A DNA stretch of 64,000 nt from Pseudotamlana haliotis (GCF_008806375.1 NZ_WAAT01000051.1:62001-126000); one strand, 5' to 3'. Shown: positions 53,857-62,839, numbered from the stretch's first letter. Numbers and translations: made by a program. Notes: generated by a model not told the origin, from the letters alone.

Positions 53857-54606
53857 ATGATGAGAACATTACTTAAAACCGCATTAATTTTTTGTGTGAT
53901 TGTTTCATGCAAAACCAACGGATCTGAAACTAAAGTTGCAAACGATTGTGATTTGTTTCAAATAGGCCATTATAAGTTTTATAACCCTAGGGTTTATGAA
54001 CACCCGGTAATATTTGAAAAAGGCAATCACAATTTAATGAACAAAGATTTCACCCCTGTTTGGTACGATGGTTATTGTGCTGAAAATTTACCATCTCATT
54101 TCGATACTAAAGAGGCTTATTTAAAATATATCCCCACCGATAGAATTAATAAAGAAGGTCGTACCTCTTTTGCTAACTTTTATGAAGTAAATAAAAACAG
54201 TTTAAAAGGAAAGCCAGGTTTGTATCATGATGATTACCATTTGTTATTTAGAGGAACGGTAAGTGTTAAAAACCTAAAATCAGATCAACAATACCTTTTG
54301 GTAGCTGGTAAAAATTACATTTTAAAAGAAGAAGATTACGATAAGAATACCGAGTTTTATGAGCCTAATGTAAATACCATGTTTGCTTATTTATTGGAAG
54401 ATGGGGTTTACAAATCTATAGACATTGATTATGTCTTAGGAAACTTTAGTAAAGCGCAACACGATAAGGTATTTGAAGTTTTAAATGTTACCAACTTAGT
54501 GAATTCAGTGTGTGTTGAAAGCGTGAATACACAAGGGAAGCCTAACTTTGATAGTGCATCACTGCCAAAATGGGTATATAACAAATCTGAAATTAGTGAC
54601 TACTAA
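53857..54606 (+). CDS. Hypothetical lipoprotein
   Basis: 249 residues with a lipobox ending IVSC (MMRTLLKTALIFCVIVSC; ATG at 53857 or the next codon). The mature part has many aromatic residues and charged turns (CDLFQIGHYKFYNPRVYEHP, YHDDYHLLFRGTVSV) and no domain I recognise. It ends 62 bp before a perfect hairpin terminator, so it is transcribed separately from hemH. Confidence 0.7.
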   Translation: MMRTLLKTALIFCVIVSCKTNGSETKVANDCDLFQIGHYKFYNPRVYEHPVIFEKGNHNLMNKDFTPVWYDGYCAENLPSHFDTKEAYLKYIPTDRINKEGRTSFANFYEVNKNSLKGKPGLYHDDYHLLFRGTVSVKNLKSDQQYLLVAGKNYILKEEDYDKNTEFYEPNVNTMFAYLLEDGVYKSIDIDYVLGNFSKAQHDKVFEVLNVTNLVNSVCVESVNTQGKPNFDSASLPKWVYNKSEISDY

Positions 54607-54666
54607 AATACAAGTATAAAAACTTTATATTTCCAACCAAAAATTTTTAACCAAAACTAACCAACC

Positions 54667-54700
54667 AGAAGCTTCACTTTTAAAAGTGAAGCTTCTTTTG
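54667..54700 (+). terminator. Perfect palindromic terminator
   Basis: AGAAGCTTCACTTTT pairs with its exact reverse complement AAAAGTGAAGCTTCT (54667-54696, 30 bp without mismatch), followed by TTTG. It is symmetric, so it could act in both directions. Confidence 0.85.
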
Positions 54701-54763
54701 TTTAAAAGCTAGCCTTAACTAATTTTTAAGGCGTATTAAAATTATGTATTGTATTTTTGCTAT

Positions 54764-54920
54764 GAACTGATTTAACCTTTTTTCATTTGCCAAAAAATGG
54801 CTCTTTTTCACCCATTTTTTACTTTTTTTCTTTCCGTAGCCCAGCTATGGCATTCAAAAAACTTTCAAATGGTAAAAAATGTTTAATTTTCGCTTAAACA
54901 CAAAAAGTTTAAACCAGTTC
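54764..54920. repeat. MITE-like element, copy 2 (157 bp, inverted relative to copy 1)
   Basis: It starts GAACTGATTTAA and ends TTTAAACCAGTTC. Its reverse complement follows copy 1 (5479-5638) over the full length. The core CCGTAGCCCAGCTATGG forms an internal hairpin (CCGTAGC with GCTATGG, one mismatch). It ends 16 bp before the hemH ATG. Left flank TAT and right flank TAA do not give a clear target duplication. Confidence 0.8.
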
Positions 54921-54936
54921 TAAACTTAATAGATTG

Positions 54937-55962
54937 ATGAAAAAAGGCATACTACTTGTAAATTTAGGTTCTCCAGACAGCCCGGAGCCCAAAGATGTAA
55001 AGCGATATTTAGGTGAGTTTTTAATGGATGAGCGTGTTATTGATATACCGTTTTTGGCTAGAACAGCTCTGGTAAAAGGCATTATATTAAAAACACGTCC
55101 TAAAGCCTCTGCAGCAGCATATAAAAAAATTTGGTGGGATGAAGGTTCGCCATTAATCGTTATTTCTGAAAGGTTACAACATGGTATTCAACAACAGGTT
55201 GAAGCCCCTGTAGCTCTAGCTATGCGCTACGGTAGTATGACCATCAAAAAAGGCCTTCAGGAATTGGTAGATCAAGGGGTAGAGGAAGTGTTGTTGTTTC
55301 CGTTGTATCCTCAGTTTGCCATGGCCACAACCGAAACCATTACGGTTTTAGCTGAAGCATTGCGTCAAGAATTTTTTCCGAAGTTAAAAATAGAATCGGT
55401 ACCCGCTTTTTATAACAAACCCGATTATATAGCAGTACTATCTGATTCTATAAAAAATCATTTGGCCGATAAGAAAGTTGATCATTTATTATTTTCATAT
55501 CACGGGGTTCCAGAGCGTCATATTAGAAAAAGTGATGTGACGAAATCACATTGCAAAATAGACGGAAGCTGTTGCGCTACCCCAAGTAAGGCACATGAGT
55601 TTTGTTATAGACACCAATGCTTAGAGGTGACCCGTTTGGTGGCCGAAAAACTAAATCTTGATGAAGGGACCTATTCCACCTCGTTTCAGTCGCGTTTAGG
55701 CTTTGATCCTTGGTTACTGCCTTATACCGATCGTACTATTGAACGCTTGGGTAAAGACGGTATAAAAAATATGGCCATTGTAACCCCAGCTTTTGTAAGT
55801 GATTGTTTAGAAACGCTTGAAGAAATTGCTATGGAGGGTCAGGAAATCTTTCATGAAATGGGCGGTCAAGCTTTTACTACGGTGCCTTGTTTGAATGATG
55901 ACAAACCTTTTGTAGATTTATTGTCTAATTGGATTAATACATGGCTCATGCCAACTACATAA
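54937..55962 (+). CDS. hemH: Ferrochelatase
   Basis: About 341 residues from the ATG at 54937 (MKKGILLVNLGSPDSPEPK); a TTG one codon earlier is less likely. It inserts Fe2+ into protoporphyrin IX. Landmarks are LFSYHGVPERHI with the catalytic His, SFQSRLGFDPWLLPYTD and PAFVSDCLETLEEIAMEG with the conserved Glu. Cys in CKIDGSCCATPSKAHEFCYR may hold a metal cluster. It is the first of hemH-MATE-hemJ, which are spaced by 7 and 2 bp, so they are one operon. Confidence 0.96.
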   Translation: MKKGILLVNLGSPDSPEPKDVKRYLGEFLMDERVIDIPFLARTALVKGIILKTRPKASAAAYKKIWWDEGSPLIVISERLQHGIQQQVEAPVALAMRYGSMTIKKGLQELVDQGVEEVLLFPLYPQFAMATTETITVLAEALRQEFFPKLKIESVPAFYNKPDYIAVLSDSIKNHLADKKVDHLLFSYHGVPERHIRKSDVTKSHCKIDGSCCATPSKAHEFCYRHQCLEVTRLVAEKLNLDEGTYSTSFQSRLGFDPWLLPYTDRTIERLGKDGIKNMAIVTPAFVSDCLETLEEIAMEGQEIFHEMGGQAFTTVPCLNDDKPFVDLLSNWINTWLMPTT

Positions 55963-55969
55963 GTTAAAT

Positions 55970-57340
55970 ATGGCAAAAATATCATCTCAAGATTTGGGGT
56001 CTCAGCCTATCGGGAAGCTTTTAGTTAGGCAAGCGGTTCCTGCGGCCATAGGAATTTTGGTGATGTCATTAAATATTTTAATCGATACCGTTTTTGTTGG
56101 CCATTGGATTGGAGTGAATGCTATTGCAGCAATAAATGTGGTGCTTCCTGTGTCCTTCTTTATTGCAGCCCTAGGAATGGCTATTGGTATTGGGGGGTCT
56201 TCCATTATTTCTCGTGCTCTTGGGTCTTCCAACCATAAAAAAGCCTTAAAAACTTTTGGTAATCAAATCACTTTAACCCTCTTACTGTGTACCACGTTTG
56301 TAACCGTAGGTTTATTATTTCAGGATGCTATAATTAATTCATTTGGTGGTAAAGGTGATATTTTTGAACCCGCTAAAATTTATTACCGCATTGTGCTTTA
56401 TGGCGTGCCTATCTTGGCTTTAAGTATGATGGGTAACACGGTAATTCGTGCTGAAGGCAAGCCAAAATTTGGAATGTACGCCATGATGATTCCTTCAGTT
56501 AGTAATTTATTGCTCGATTATCTTTTTATAAATCTTTTTGACTTCGGAATGGCTGGAGCTGCTTGGGCAACGACCTTATCTTATGGGTTTTGTTTTGCTT
56601 TTATTCTTTGGTTTTTTCTTTCGAAGCATTCTGAATTAAAAATTAATTTCTCTCATCTCGTCTTAAATTTTAGCGTGGTGAAAGAAATTAGTGCCTTGGG
56701 TTTTGTGACCTTAGCCAGACAAGCTGTGGTGAGCGTGACCTATTTGTTTATGAACAATATTTTATACAATTTAGGAGGTGTGCATGCGGTAACTTCTTAT
56801 GCGATTGTGGGGCGTATGCTTATGTTTGCCATGTTTCCTGTTTTAGGGGTGACCCAAGGATTTTTACCCATCGCAGGCTTTAATTACGGGGCCAAACAGT
56901 ACGACCGTGTGAAAAAAACCATCTATATCTCGATTAAATACGCCTCGCTTCTGGCCACATTGGTGTTTATTATATTGATGAGCTTTCCAGATCTTATCAC
57001 TAAAATGTTTACCACCGATCCTGACGTTATTAAAGAAACCCCAAGTGCTATGCGTTGGGTGTTTGCGGCAACGCCAATCATTGCGCTTCAGCTTATAGGT
57101 GCTGCTTATTTTCAGGCCACTGGAAAGGCTAGACCAGCTTTATTATTAACCTTAACACGACAGGGATTTTTCTTTATTCCGTTAATTTTTATCTTGCCAA
57201 ATTTTTATGGCGAATTGGGTGTTTGGATTTCATTTCCTATTGCCGATACACTAGCCACAATTGTTACCGCTTATTTTTTAAATCGAGAAATTAAAAAAAC
57301 TTTAAATTCTAAATCCCCAGAAGTCAATTCAATCCTTTAA
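55970..57340 (+). CDS. MATE family transporter inside the hemH-hemJ operon
   Basis: 456 residues, 12 helices in two halves. The start reads GSQPIGKLLVRQAVPAAIGI then LVMSLNILIDTVFVGHWIG; GIGGSSIISRALGSS and GVTQGFLPIAGFNYGA are typical of MATE pumps. It lies between hemH (7-bp gap) and hemJ (2-bp gap) on one strand, so it is co-expressed with the last steps of heme synthesis. Export of a porphyrin or heme-related compound is possible but not shown. Confidence 0.88.
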   Translation: MAKISSQDLGSQPIGKLLVRQAVPAAIGILVMSLNILIDTVFVGHWIGVNAIAAINVVLPVSFFIAALGMAIGIGGSSIISRALGSSNHKKALKTFGNQITLTLLLCTTFVTVGLLFQDAIINSFGGKGDIFEPAKIYYRIVLYGVPILALSMMGNTVIRAEGKPKFGMYAMMIPSVSNLLLDYLFINLFDFGMAGAAWATTLSYGFCFAFILWFFLSKHSELKINFSHLVLNFSVVKEISALGFVTLARQAVVSVTYLFMNNILYNLGGVHAVTSYAIVGRMLMFAMFPVLGVTQGFLPIAGFNYGAKQYDRVKKTIYISIKYASLLATLVFIILMSFPDLITKMFTTDPDVIKETPSAMRWVFAATPIIALQLIGAAYFQATGKARPALLLTLTRQGFFFIPLIFILPNFYGELGVWISFPIADTLATIVTAYFLNREIKKTLNSKSPEVNSIL

Positions 57341-57342
57341 TC

Positions 57343-57891
57343 ATGGAATATTATAACTATATAAAATCGTTTCACCTCATTTTTGTAATTACTTGGTTTG
57401 CCGGATTGTTTTATATTCCGCGTTTATTTGTGTATCAAATTGAAGCCTTCCACAAGCCTTCTCCAGACAAAGAAATTCTAGGGAAACAGTTAAGATTGAT
57501 GACTAAGCGTTTGTGGTATATCATCACTTGGCCTTCAGCTATTTTAGCAACCGTTTTCGCGATTTGGTTGCTTATTTTACAACCATATTGGCTAGAACAA
57601 CCTTGGATGCATGTGAAATTACTTTTTGTGCTCTTGCTTTTTATTTACCATTATATGACCCACGTTTATTACAAACAGTTGCAAAATGATGTGGTTAAAA
57701 AATCGTCGAGCTACATGCGTATTTGGAACGAAGGCGCTACTTTTATCCTTTTTGCCGTGGTGTTTTTGGTCATATTAAAAAATACTATCCATTGGATTTG
57801 GGGTGTGGTCGGTATTGTAGTTTTAGGTGTTTTGATCATGGTTGGTTTTAAAGTCTACAAGAGTATTAGGGATAAGAACCCCGACGCCTAA
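57343..57891 (+). CDS. hemJ: HemJ-type protoporphyrinogen oxidase
   Basis: 182 residues with four or five membrane helices. The hallmark is the opening MEYYNYIKSFHLIFVITWFA with the invariant His11, then GLFYIPRLFVYQIEA and, in the middle, LRLMTKRLWYIITWPSAILA. HemJ oxidises protoporphyrinogen IX to protoporphyrin IX in bacteria without HemG or HemY, and probably uses heme itself. It follows the MATE gene by 2 bp and shares the hemH operon, in line with the pathway. Confidence 0.9.
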   Translation: MEYYNYIKSFHLIFVITWFAGLFYIPRLFVYQIEAFHKPSPDKEILGKQLRLMTKRLWYIITWPSAILATVFAIWLLILQPYWLEQPWMHVKLLFVLLLFIYHYMTHVYYKQLQNDVVKKSSSYMRIWNEGATFILFAVVFLVILKNTIHWIWGVVGIVVLGVLIMVGFKVYKSIRDKNPDA

Positions 57892-57984
57892 ATACCAGGT
57901 TCAAATCAAGGAAATTGCTTTTTAAACCAATCTATTAGCCCTTGGTTTGATTATTGCTATATTTAACCTTCAATACAAGCTCAA

Positions 57985-59454
57985 GTGCCTTTAAAATTTA
58001 AAAAACCATCGCTGCGTACCCGTATTTTCCTTGCTATGATCCTGTTGGTATTGCTGGGGTCTGTGCTGATTACCGTGGTTGCTATTAGGCAATACAAGCA
58101 ACAAAGTGAAGATTATCACAACGATCGTTTACAGGCTAAAGAACAGAGTATAAGCACACATCTTAGGCGTGTGCTTAACGGTAGAAACAATACCTGGGAG
58201 GTGAAAACCGAAAATATTGCCATCATATTTAAAGAGGAAATTTATAATATCGCCGATATTCATAAGCTTCAAATTAACTTATACGATTTAGATGGTACGC
58301 TATTAATTTCTTCAAAAGCAGGTTTTAGAAATAATGTGGCCGATAAATGTATAGATACCGAGGTTTTGAACGCTATTTCCAACACAGCCGTGCACCGTTA
58401 CGTTGATAAGCACATGGAGAATGGTGAAACTTTCTTATCTTCTTACACCTATCTTACCGATCAGAAATCTAGAGAATTAGTGATTTTAAATATTCCCTAT
58501 TTAGAAAACGACGATTTTTTAACTAATGAGCTAGAAGCTTTCCTAACCCGCATGGCTTACGCCTTTACTTTTGTGCTTTTAATGGCTATTGGTTTGGCTT
58601 TTTTACTGTCTAAATTCATCACCAAGTCTTTAAAAACCATTAGCGATAAAATAAATGCCACGCGATTAGAAAGACTTAATGAAAAAATTGAAATCGATGA
58701 TACCAGTGAAGAGATTACCACTTTAGTAAACTCTTATAACAGTATGATTGACGAGCTTGAAGAAAGTGCCATCCAATTAGCGAGAAGTGAACGAGAACAG
58801 GCGTGGCGAGAAATGGCCAAGCAAGTGGCGCATGAGATTAAAAATCCGTTAACACCCATGCGATTAACGGTACAAGATTTTCAGCGGAAGTTTAATCCTG
58901 AGGATACCAACATCTATTCTAAAGTTGAAGAATATAGTAAAACCTTAATTCAACAGATAGACACCATGAGTTCTATAGCTTCAGCATTTTCAAATTTTGC
59001 CAAAATGCCGGCACAGCAAAATGAAAATTTGAATGTTGTTGAAATCATAAAACTTGCCTTAGATATTTTTAATGAAAATTACATTAGATTTTCATCTGAT
59101 AAGGATGTTGTTATAGCAAAATTAGATCGTACGCAGTTAATTCGTGTGGTGACTAATTTGGTTAAAAATGCCATTCAAGCTATGGCTGAAAATGATAATC
59201 CGGAAATTTTAGTAAAGGTGTCTGAAGTTGGTGAGGCGGTTGTTATTTCGGTATCTGATAATGGTTCTGGGATTTCAGAATCGAGCAAATCAATGGTGTT
59301 CGAACCAAAATTCACGACCAAAACAAGTGGTATGGGCTTAGGGCTGGCCATGGTTAAAAATATTGTTGAAACTTACAATGGCACCATTTCTTTTGTTTCC
59401 GAAAAAGGGCGTGGTACGACCTTTACGGTTACTTTTCCTAAAGTTGAAGTTTAG
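57985..59454 (+). CDS. Sensor histidine kinase with HAMP domain
   Basis: 489 residues from a GTG start (PLKFKKPSLRTRIFLAMILL). Helix one is at about 12-32, an extracytoplasmic sensor domain at about 40-185, helix two at about 192-212, then a HAMP linker to about 262. The phospho-acceptor His is in KQVAHEIKNPLTPMRLTV; the ATPase has the N box LVKNAIQAMAEN, DNGSGISESS and the GMGLGLAMV box. The H box is of the NtrY/NtrB type. No response regulator lies beside it. Confidence 0.9.
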   Translation: MPLKFKKPSLRTRIFLAMILLVLLGSVLITVVAIRQYKQQSEDYHNDRLQAKEQSISTHLRRVLNGRNNTWEVKTENIAIIFKEEIYNIADIHKLQINLYDLDGTLLISSKAGFRNNVADKCIDTEVLNAISNTAVHRYVDKHMENGETFLSSYTYLTDQKSRELVILNIPYLENDDFLTNELEAFLTRMAYAFTFVLLMAIGLAFLLSKFITKSLKTISDKINATRLERLNEKIEIDDTSEEITTLVNSYNSMIDELEESAIQLARSEREQAWREMAKQVAHEIKNPLTPMRLTVQDFQRKFNPEDTNIYSKVEEYSKTLIQQIDTMSSIASAFSNFAKMPAQQNENLNVVEIIKLALDIFNENYIRFSSDKDVVIAKLDRTQLIRVVTNLVKNAIQAMAENDNPEILVKVSEVGEAVVISVSDNGSGISESSKSMVFEPKFTTKTSGMGLGLAMVKNIVETYNGTISFVSEKGRGTTFTVTFPKVEV

Positions 59455-59603
59455 GCAATAAGTTATTCTTTATTTCAATACTTATTGCTTTCACGTTCGT
59501 GCTTCATTTTAAAAATCATTAAATTTAAGTCATTAAAAAGAATATAAAATAGCGCTGTTAACAGATACTTAATTGGGCTTTAACTTTAAAATTTCTTGTC
59601 ATT

Positions 59604-60386
59604 ATGAATTATAATACCATTATTTTAAATAAAATAGGAGCCATAAGCACGATTATCATTAATCGTCCTAAAAAATTAAATGCTTTAAATAAGGAAACGA
59701 TTGAAGAACTACATGACGCCTTTAAAGAAGCTGACTCAGACAAAGACACTAAAGTGATTATTATTACCGGAAGCGGTGAAAAAGCGTTTGTCGCTGGTGC
59801 CGATATTAGTGAGTTTTCAGATTTTAATGCTTCTGAAGGTAAAATGTTGGCGGCGAAAGGTCAGGAGCAGTTGTTTGATTTTGTTGAAAATTTATCGACA
59901 CCAGTGATTGCCGCGGTAAACGGATTTGCTTTAGGAGGTGGTTTAGAGCTCGCTATGGCTTGTCATTTTAGAGTAGCGAGTAGCAATGCTAAATTAGGAC
60001 TTCCAGAAGTGTCTCTAGGGCTTATTCCTGGTTATGGTGGTACACAACGTTTACCACAATTAGTAGGTAAGGGACGTGCCTTAGAAATGATTATGACAGC
60101 AGGGATGATTGATGCTGCTAAAGCTTTAAATTACGGTTTAGTGAATCACGTAGTTGATCAGAGTGAATTACTGCCTTTTTGTGAAAGTATCGCTAATAAA
60201 ATAACTCAGAACTCATCTGTTGCTATTGCTGCGGCTATAAATGCGGTAAATGCAAATTATAAAACTTGCGTTAATGGTTTTGAAGTGGAAATAGATGGTT
60301 TTGGAGCTAGTTTTGGTACTGCCGATTTTAAAGAAGGTACTACGGCTTTCTTAGAAAAACGCAAAGCAGAGTTTCCAGGAAACTAA
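59604..60386 (+). CDS. Enoyl-CoA hydratase/isomerase family protein
   Basis: 260 residues of the crotonase fold. The oxyanion hole is AFVAGADISEF and the second half is NGFALGGGLELAMACHFRVA; the catalytic Glu pair appears in LGLPEVSLGLIPGYGGTQRL. The layout is that of short-chain enoyl-CoA hydratase of fatty-acid or butanoyl-CoA oxidation. It stands alone, with a strong terminator 30 bp downstream that also serves the converging array. Confidence 0.88.
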   Translation: MNYNTIILNKIGAISTIIINRPKKLNALNKETIEELHDAFKEADSDKDTKVIIITGSGEKAFVAGADISEFSDFNASEGKMLAAKGQEQLFDFVENLSTPVIAAVNGFALGGGLELAMACHFRVASSNAKLGLPEVSLGLIPGYGGTQRLPQLVGKGRALEMIMTAGMIDAAKALNYGLVNHVVDQSELLPFCESIANKITQNSSVAIAAAINAVNANYKTCVNGFEVEIDGFGASFGTADFKEGTTAFLEKRKAEFPGN

Positions 60387-60417
60387 AAGATGAAGAATGT
60401 CAATACCATTAAAAAAG

Positions 60418-60447
60418 AAAAAGGCTATCTGATACGATAGCCTTTTT
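60418..60447. terminator. Bidirectional terminator between enoyl-CoA hydratase and the paralog array
   Basis: AAAAAGGCTATC and GATAGCCTTTTT pair over 12 bp around TGATAC, with A-run and T-run on opposite sides. It can end both the plus-strand enoyl-CoA hydratase gene and the minus-strand paralog 1. Confidence 0.9.
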
Positions 60448-60475
60448 AATAATAAAATGTGGTTCTCATGTGCTT

Positions 60476-61075
60476 TTAAATGTGTTTAACATATTCACGT
60501 CCATCCGTATGGAATACAATTTTATGACTGCCATCTTCCAGTCCTTTTAATCTGTAAACCTTTTGAATGTTTGTTGTGTTTTCAATGGTTTCAGAATGTA
60601 AAAGAGTTTCCTCATCAAAGGCTGTAGAATAGATGTAAATTTTAAGCATTTGTTCTTCTAAGGCCAACTTGTTAACGTATACTACGTTGCCTTCAACGCG
60701 AGTATGTGGCTTGTGAATAATCGCTTCCTTTTCCTTTTCAAATAATACTAATCCTGATTTTACTGAAAACGGGATCATACTAATTTCAAGTCCTTTATCT
60801 ACTTCAAAGCTATATGTTCCATCAGGTAACATCGTAAGATCAAATCCTGTCGAAAAAATGCCCGTTGCTTGTATAACTTCTTTATGTAGAATGACACCAT
60901 TACTATCTTTAATTGATAATAGATTCCCTGGCTTGACGTAATCTAAACCGAGAGCAGTTCTTGTTGTTTCATTTTTAATGTTGAAAGATGAAACTTCATT
61001 TGCGAAACTTAACAAGGTAGTCATCATGATTACCATTAAGAATCCTTTTTTTGAGTTTTTTAGTACGTTTTTCAT
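60476..61075 (-). CDS. Secreted protein, tandem paralog 1
   Basis: 199 residues with a signal peptide (NSKKGFLMVIMMTTLLSFAN). The mature chain has two similar strand-rich blocks: one with LLSIKDSNGVILHKEVIQAT and FDLTMLPDGTYSFEVDKGLE, the other with LHSETIENTTNIQKVYRLKG and GSHKIVFHTDGREYVKHI. Each block ends with the pattern L-x-G-x-Y/H-x-(F/I)-x-(V/F), like the Ig-like folds of DUF3244 and T9SS sorting domains. It is the most divergent of the four paralogs. No function is known. Confidence 0.75.
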   Translation of the reverse strand: MKNVLKNSKKGFLMVIMMTTLLSFANEVSSFNIKNETTRTALGLDYVKPGNLLSIKDSNGVILHKEVIQATGIFSTGFDLTMLPDGTYSFEVDKGLEISMIPFSVKSGLVLFEKEKEAIIHKPHTRVEGNVVYVNKLALEEQMLKIYIYSTAFDEETLLHSETIENTTNIQKVYRLKGLEDGSHKIVFHTDGREYVKHI

Positions 61076-61103
61076 AATGTATGGTTTTTAACGTTCAACT
61101 ACT

Positions 61104-61146
61104 CAAAGTTAGGATTTAATTACAAATCATAAAACACTGATATTGA
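61104..61146 (-). promoter_or_regulatory. Promoter block of paralog 1
   Basis: On the minus strand TAACTTTG (61111-61104) is a -7 box, and AAAACACTGATATTGA (plus strand, 61131-61146) is a variant of the upstream block shared with the other three paralogs. Confidence 0.55.
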
Positions 61147-61253
61147 AGGTTTTATGTGGTATTTTATCTGTTATTTTTATATATCTACTGTGTTAGCTTA
61201 TAATGAATTATGGGGGAGATTGTTAAGAATAGGTTATAAGATTAAAGGATAAA

Positions 61254-61287
61254 AAAAAGGTGAACTCTTTTGGGAGTTCACCTTTTT
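61254..61287 (-). terminator. Terminator of paralog 2
   Basis: AAAAAGGTGAACTC pairs perfectly over 14 bp with GAGTTCACCTTTTT across a 6-nt loop, 40 bp after the stop at 61327. Confidence 0.9.
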
Positions 61288-61326
61288 AGTAAAAACTAAA
61301 TAAGATAATAGTTCAATATTGTTGTT

Positions 61327-61932
61327 TTAGATTGTTTTTTCGTAAACTCTACCAGCAGAGTGAAGTACAACTTCATAGTTGCCTAAGTTAAGACCATCTA
61401 ATTTGAATGCTTTTTCAATTTTAGAGTCATGGCTTGCAACTTCAGAAAGAATTAATTCTTTGTATTTATTTTCATTATTTGTGAAGTAAATGTTTATTTC
61501 AAGAGGTTGACCGTCTACAGCTAATTTGCTAATGTACAGGAAGTCACCAGATACTCTAATGAATGGTTTGTATACAACCTTTTCTTTTTTCTCGTTGATG
61601 AAAGCATTTCCAGAGTTAATAGAAAAAGGAATCTCCTTAATAACTAAATCTTTATCAACTTCAAACATGTATTTTCCGTTAGGTAAAAAAGATAAGTCAA
61701 AAGCTCTTGAGTATCTTCCAGTTACTTTAATCGTTTCAGAGTAAAGTACGGCCCCGTGGCTATCCTTGATTGATAGTGCACTTCCTTCTTGAACATTATT
61801 TAAAGTTAATGTTGTTTTTGCAGCAGCAATTTCAACAGTGTAAAACGGATTTTCATTGGCGAAACTTAACATAGTAACTAATAAAGTTACTACTAAGAAT
61901 CCTTTTCTTGAGGGTGTAAATATGTTTTTCAT
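61327..61932 (-). CDS. Secreted protein, tandem paralog 2
   Basis: 201 residues from MKNIFTPSRKGFLVVTLLVT; an upstream start 16 codons earlier lies in the promoter and is rejected. Signal peptide to about residue 25, then the two strand-rich blocks: SALSIKDSHGAVLYSETIKV with FDLSFLPNGKYMFEVDKDLV, and ISKLAVDGQPLEINIYFTNN with LNLGNYEVVLHSAGRVYEK. The segment YKPFIRVSGDFLYISKL links them and is conserved in all four paralogs. It has its own promoter and terminator. Confidence 0.78.
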   Translation of the reverse strand: MKNIFTPSRKGFLVVTLLVTMLSFANENPFYTVEIAAAKTTLTLNNVQEGSALSIKDSHGAVLYSETIKVTGRYSRAFDLSFLPNGKYMFEVDKDLVIKEIPFSINSGNAFINEKKEKVVYKPFIRVSGDFLYISKLAVDGQPLEINIYFTNNENKYKELILSEVASHDSKIEKAFKLDGLNLGNYEVVLHSAGRVYEKTI

Positions 61933-61960
61933 AATCTTAAATTTTATCATTTTGATACTA

Positions 61961-62005
61961 CAAAGATAGGGTGGTTTCATGTGGTGTAAAACATTGGTAT
62001 TGATT
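61961..62005 (-). promoter_or_regulatory. Promoter block of paralog 2
   Basis: Minus-strand TATCTTTG (61968-61961) within the conserved GATACTACAAAGATA (plus strand) is the -7 box. AAAACATTGGTATTGATT lies at 61988-62005, the -33 and upstream block shared with the other paralogs. Confidence 0.65.
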
Positions 62006-62148
62006 ACTTTGTGTGTTATTTTGCCTGTTGTTTAACCGTTGTTTTAGTGTTAAGTTAATTTAGTATAAAAGGAGGGTAATTGTGTGTTTTATTTGGATGG
62101 TGAGTAGTATTACTAATAGATTGTGATCACATTTGAGATAAGCACAAA

Positions 62149-62183
62149 AAAAAGGTGTTCCACATAAAGAGGAACACCTTTTT
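62149..62183 (-). terminator. Terminator of paralog 3
   Basis: AAAAAGGTGTTCC pairs over 13 bp with GGAACACCTTTTT around a 9-nt loop, about 22 bp after the stop at 62206. Confidence 0.9.
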
Positions 62184-62205
62184 CTAACTAAACTAAACTA
62201 AGATC

Positions 62206-62811
62206 TTAGATTTCTTTTTCAAATTTTCTATGAGCTGTATAAAGTACTACTTTGTAGGTACCTTCATTTATACCGCTTAATTTATAAGCTCTTTCAATTT
62301 TTTCAGTATCTGTGATTTTTTCAGAAACAACAACGTGAGAGTTAAAACCGTTTCTTGGTGTGTAAACAATTTCGATATCTAAAGGTTCACCGTCAATAGC
62401 TAACTTGCTAATGAAAAGCATATCGTCAGCCACTCTAATAAATGGTTTGTAAACTGTTTTTTCTTCATATTTATTGAAAGCAGCTACACCAGATTGTACT
62501 GTGAATGGAATTTCTTTAATTTCAAGGTCTTTTTCTAATTCAAACATGTATTTTCCGTTTGATAAGAAAGATAAATCGAACTCTCTAGTGTATTTTCCTG
62601 TTGTTTTAATAGTCTCTGAACAGATTACCTTACCAGCAGCGTTTTTAAGAGATAATAAACTTCCTTCTTTAGCATTGTCTAATGTTAAAGTCGTTTTCTT
62701 AGCCTCAACATCAACAGTGTAGAATGTAGCTTCTTTTGCGAAACTTAATAGGGTAGCAAATAAAGTTACCATTAAGAATCCTTTTCTTGTGTTTGTGATT
62801 ATATTTTTCAT
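62206..62811 (-). CDS. Secreted protein, tandem paralog 3
   Basis: 201 residues, signal peptide MKNIITNTRKGFLMVTLFAT (cleavage about residue 25). Two strand-rich repeats as in the other paralogs, with SLLSLKNAAGKVICSETIKT, FDLSFLSNGKYMFELEKDLE, ISKLAIDGEPLDIEIVYTPR and GINEGTYKVVLYTAHRKFEK. It is closest to paralog 4: a 52-nt run of the signal-peptide coding region (62735-62786) is identical to 63649-63700. Single-gene unit. Confidence 0.78.
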   Translation of the reverse strand: MKNIITNTRKGFLMVTLFATLLSFAKEATFYTVDVEAKKTTLTLDNAKEGSLLSLKNAAGKVICSETIKTTGKYTREFDLSFLSNGKYMFELEKDLEIKEIPFTVQSGVAAFNKYEEKTVYKPFIRVADDMLFISKLAIDGEPLDIEIVYTPRNGFNSHVVVSEKITDTEKIERAYKLSGINEGTYKVVLYTAHRKFEKEI

Positions 62812-62839
62812 AGTATAAAATTTTTCTGTTTTGATACTA

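Noticed and set aside
61933-61980. Upstream start of paralog 2
   Set aside because: It would overlap the conserved -7 box shared by the paralogs; the other paralogs start at the equivalent of 61932.
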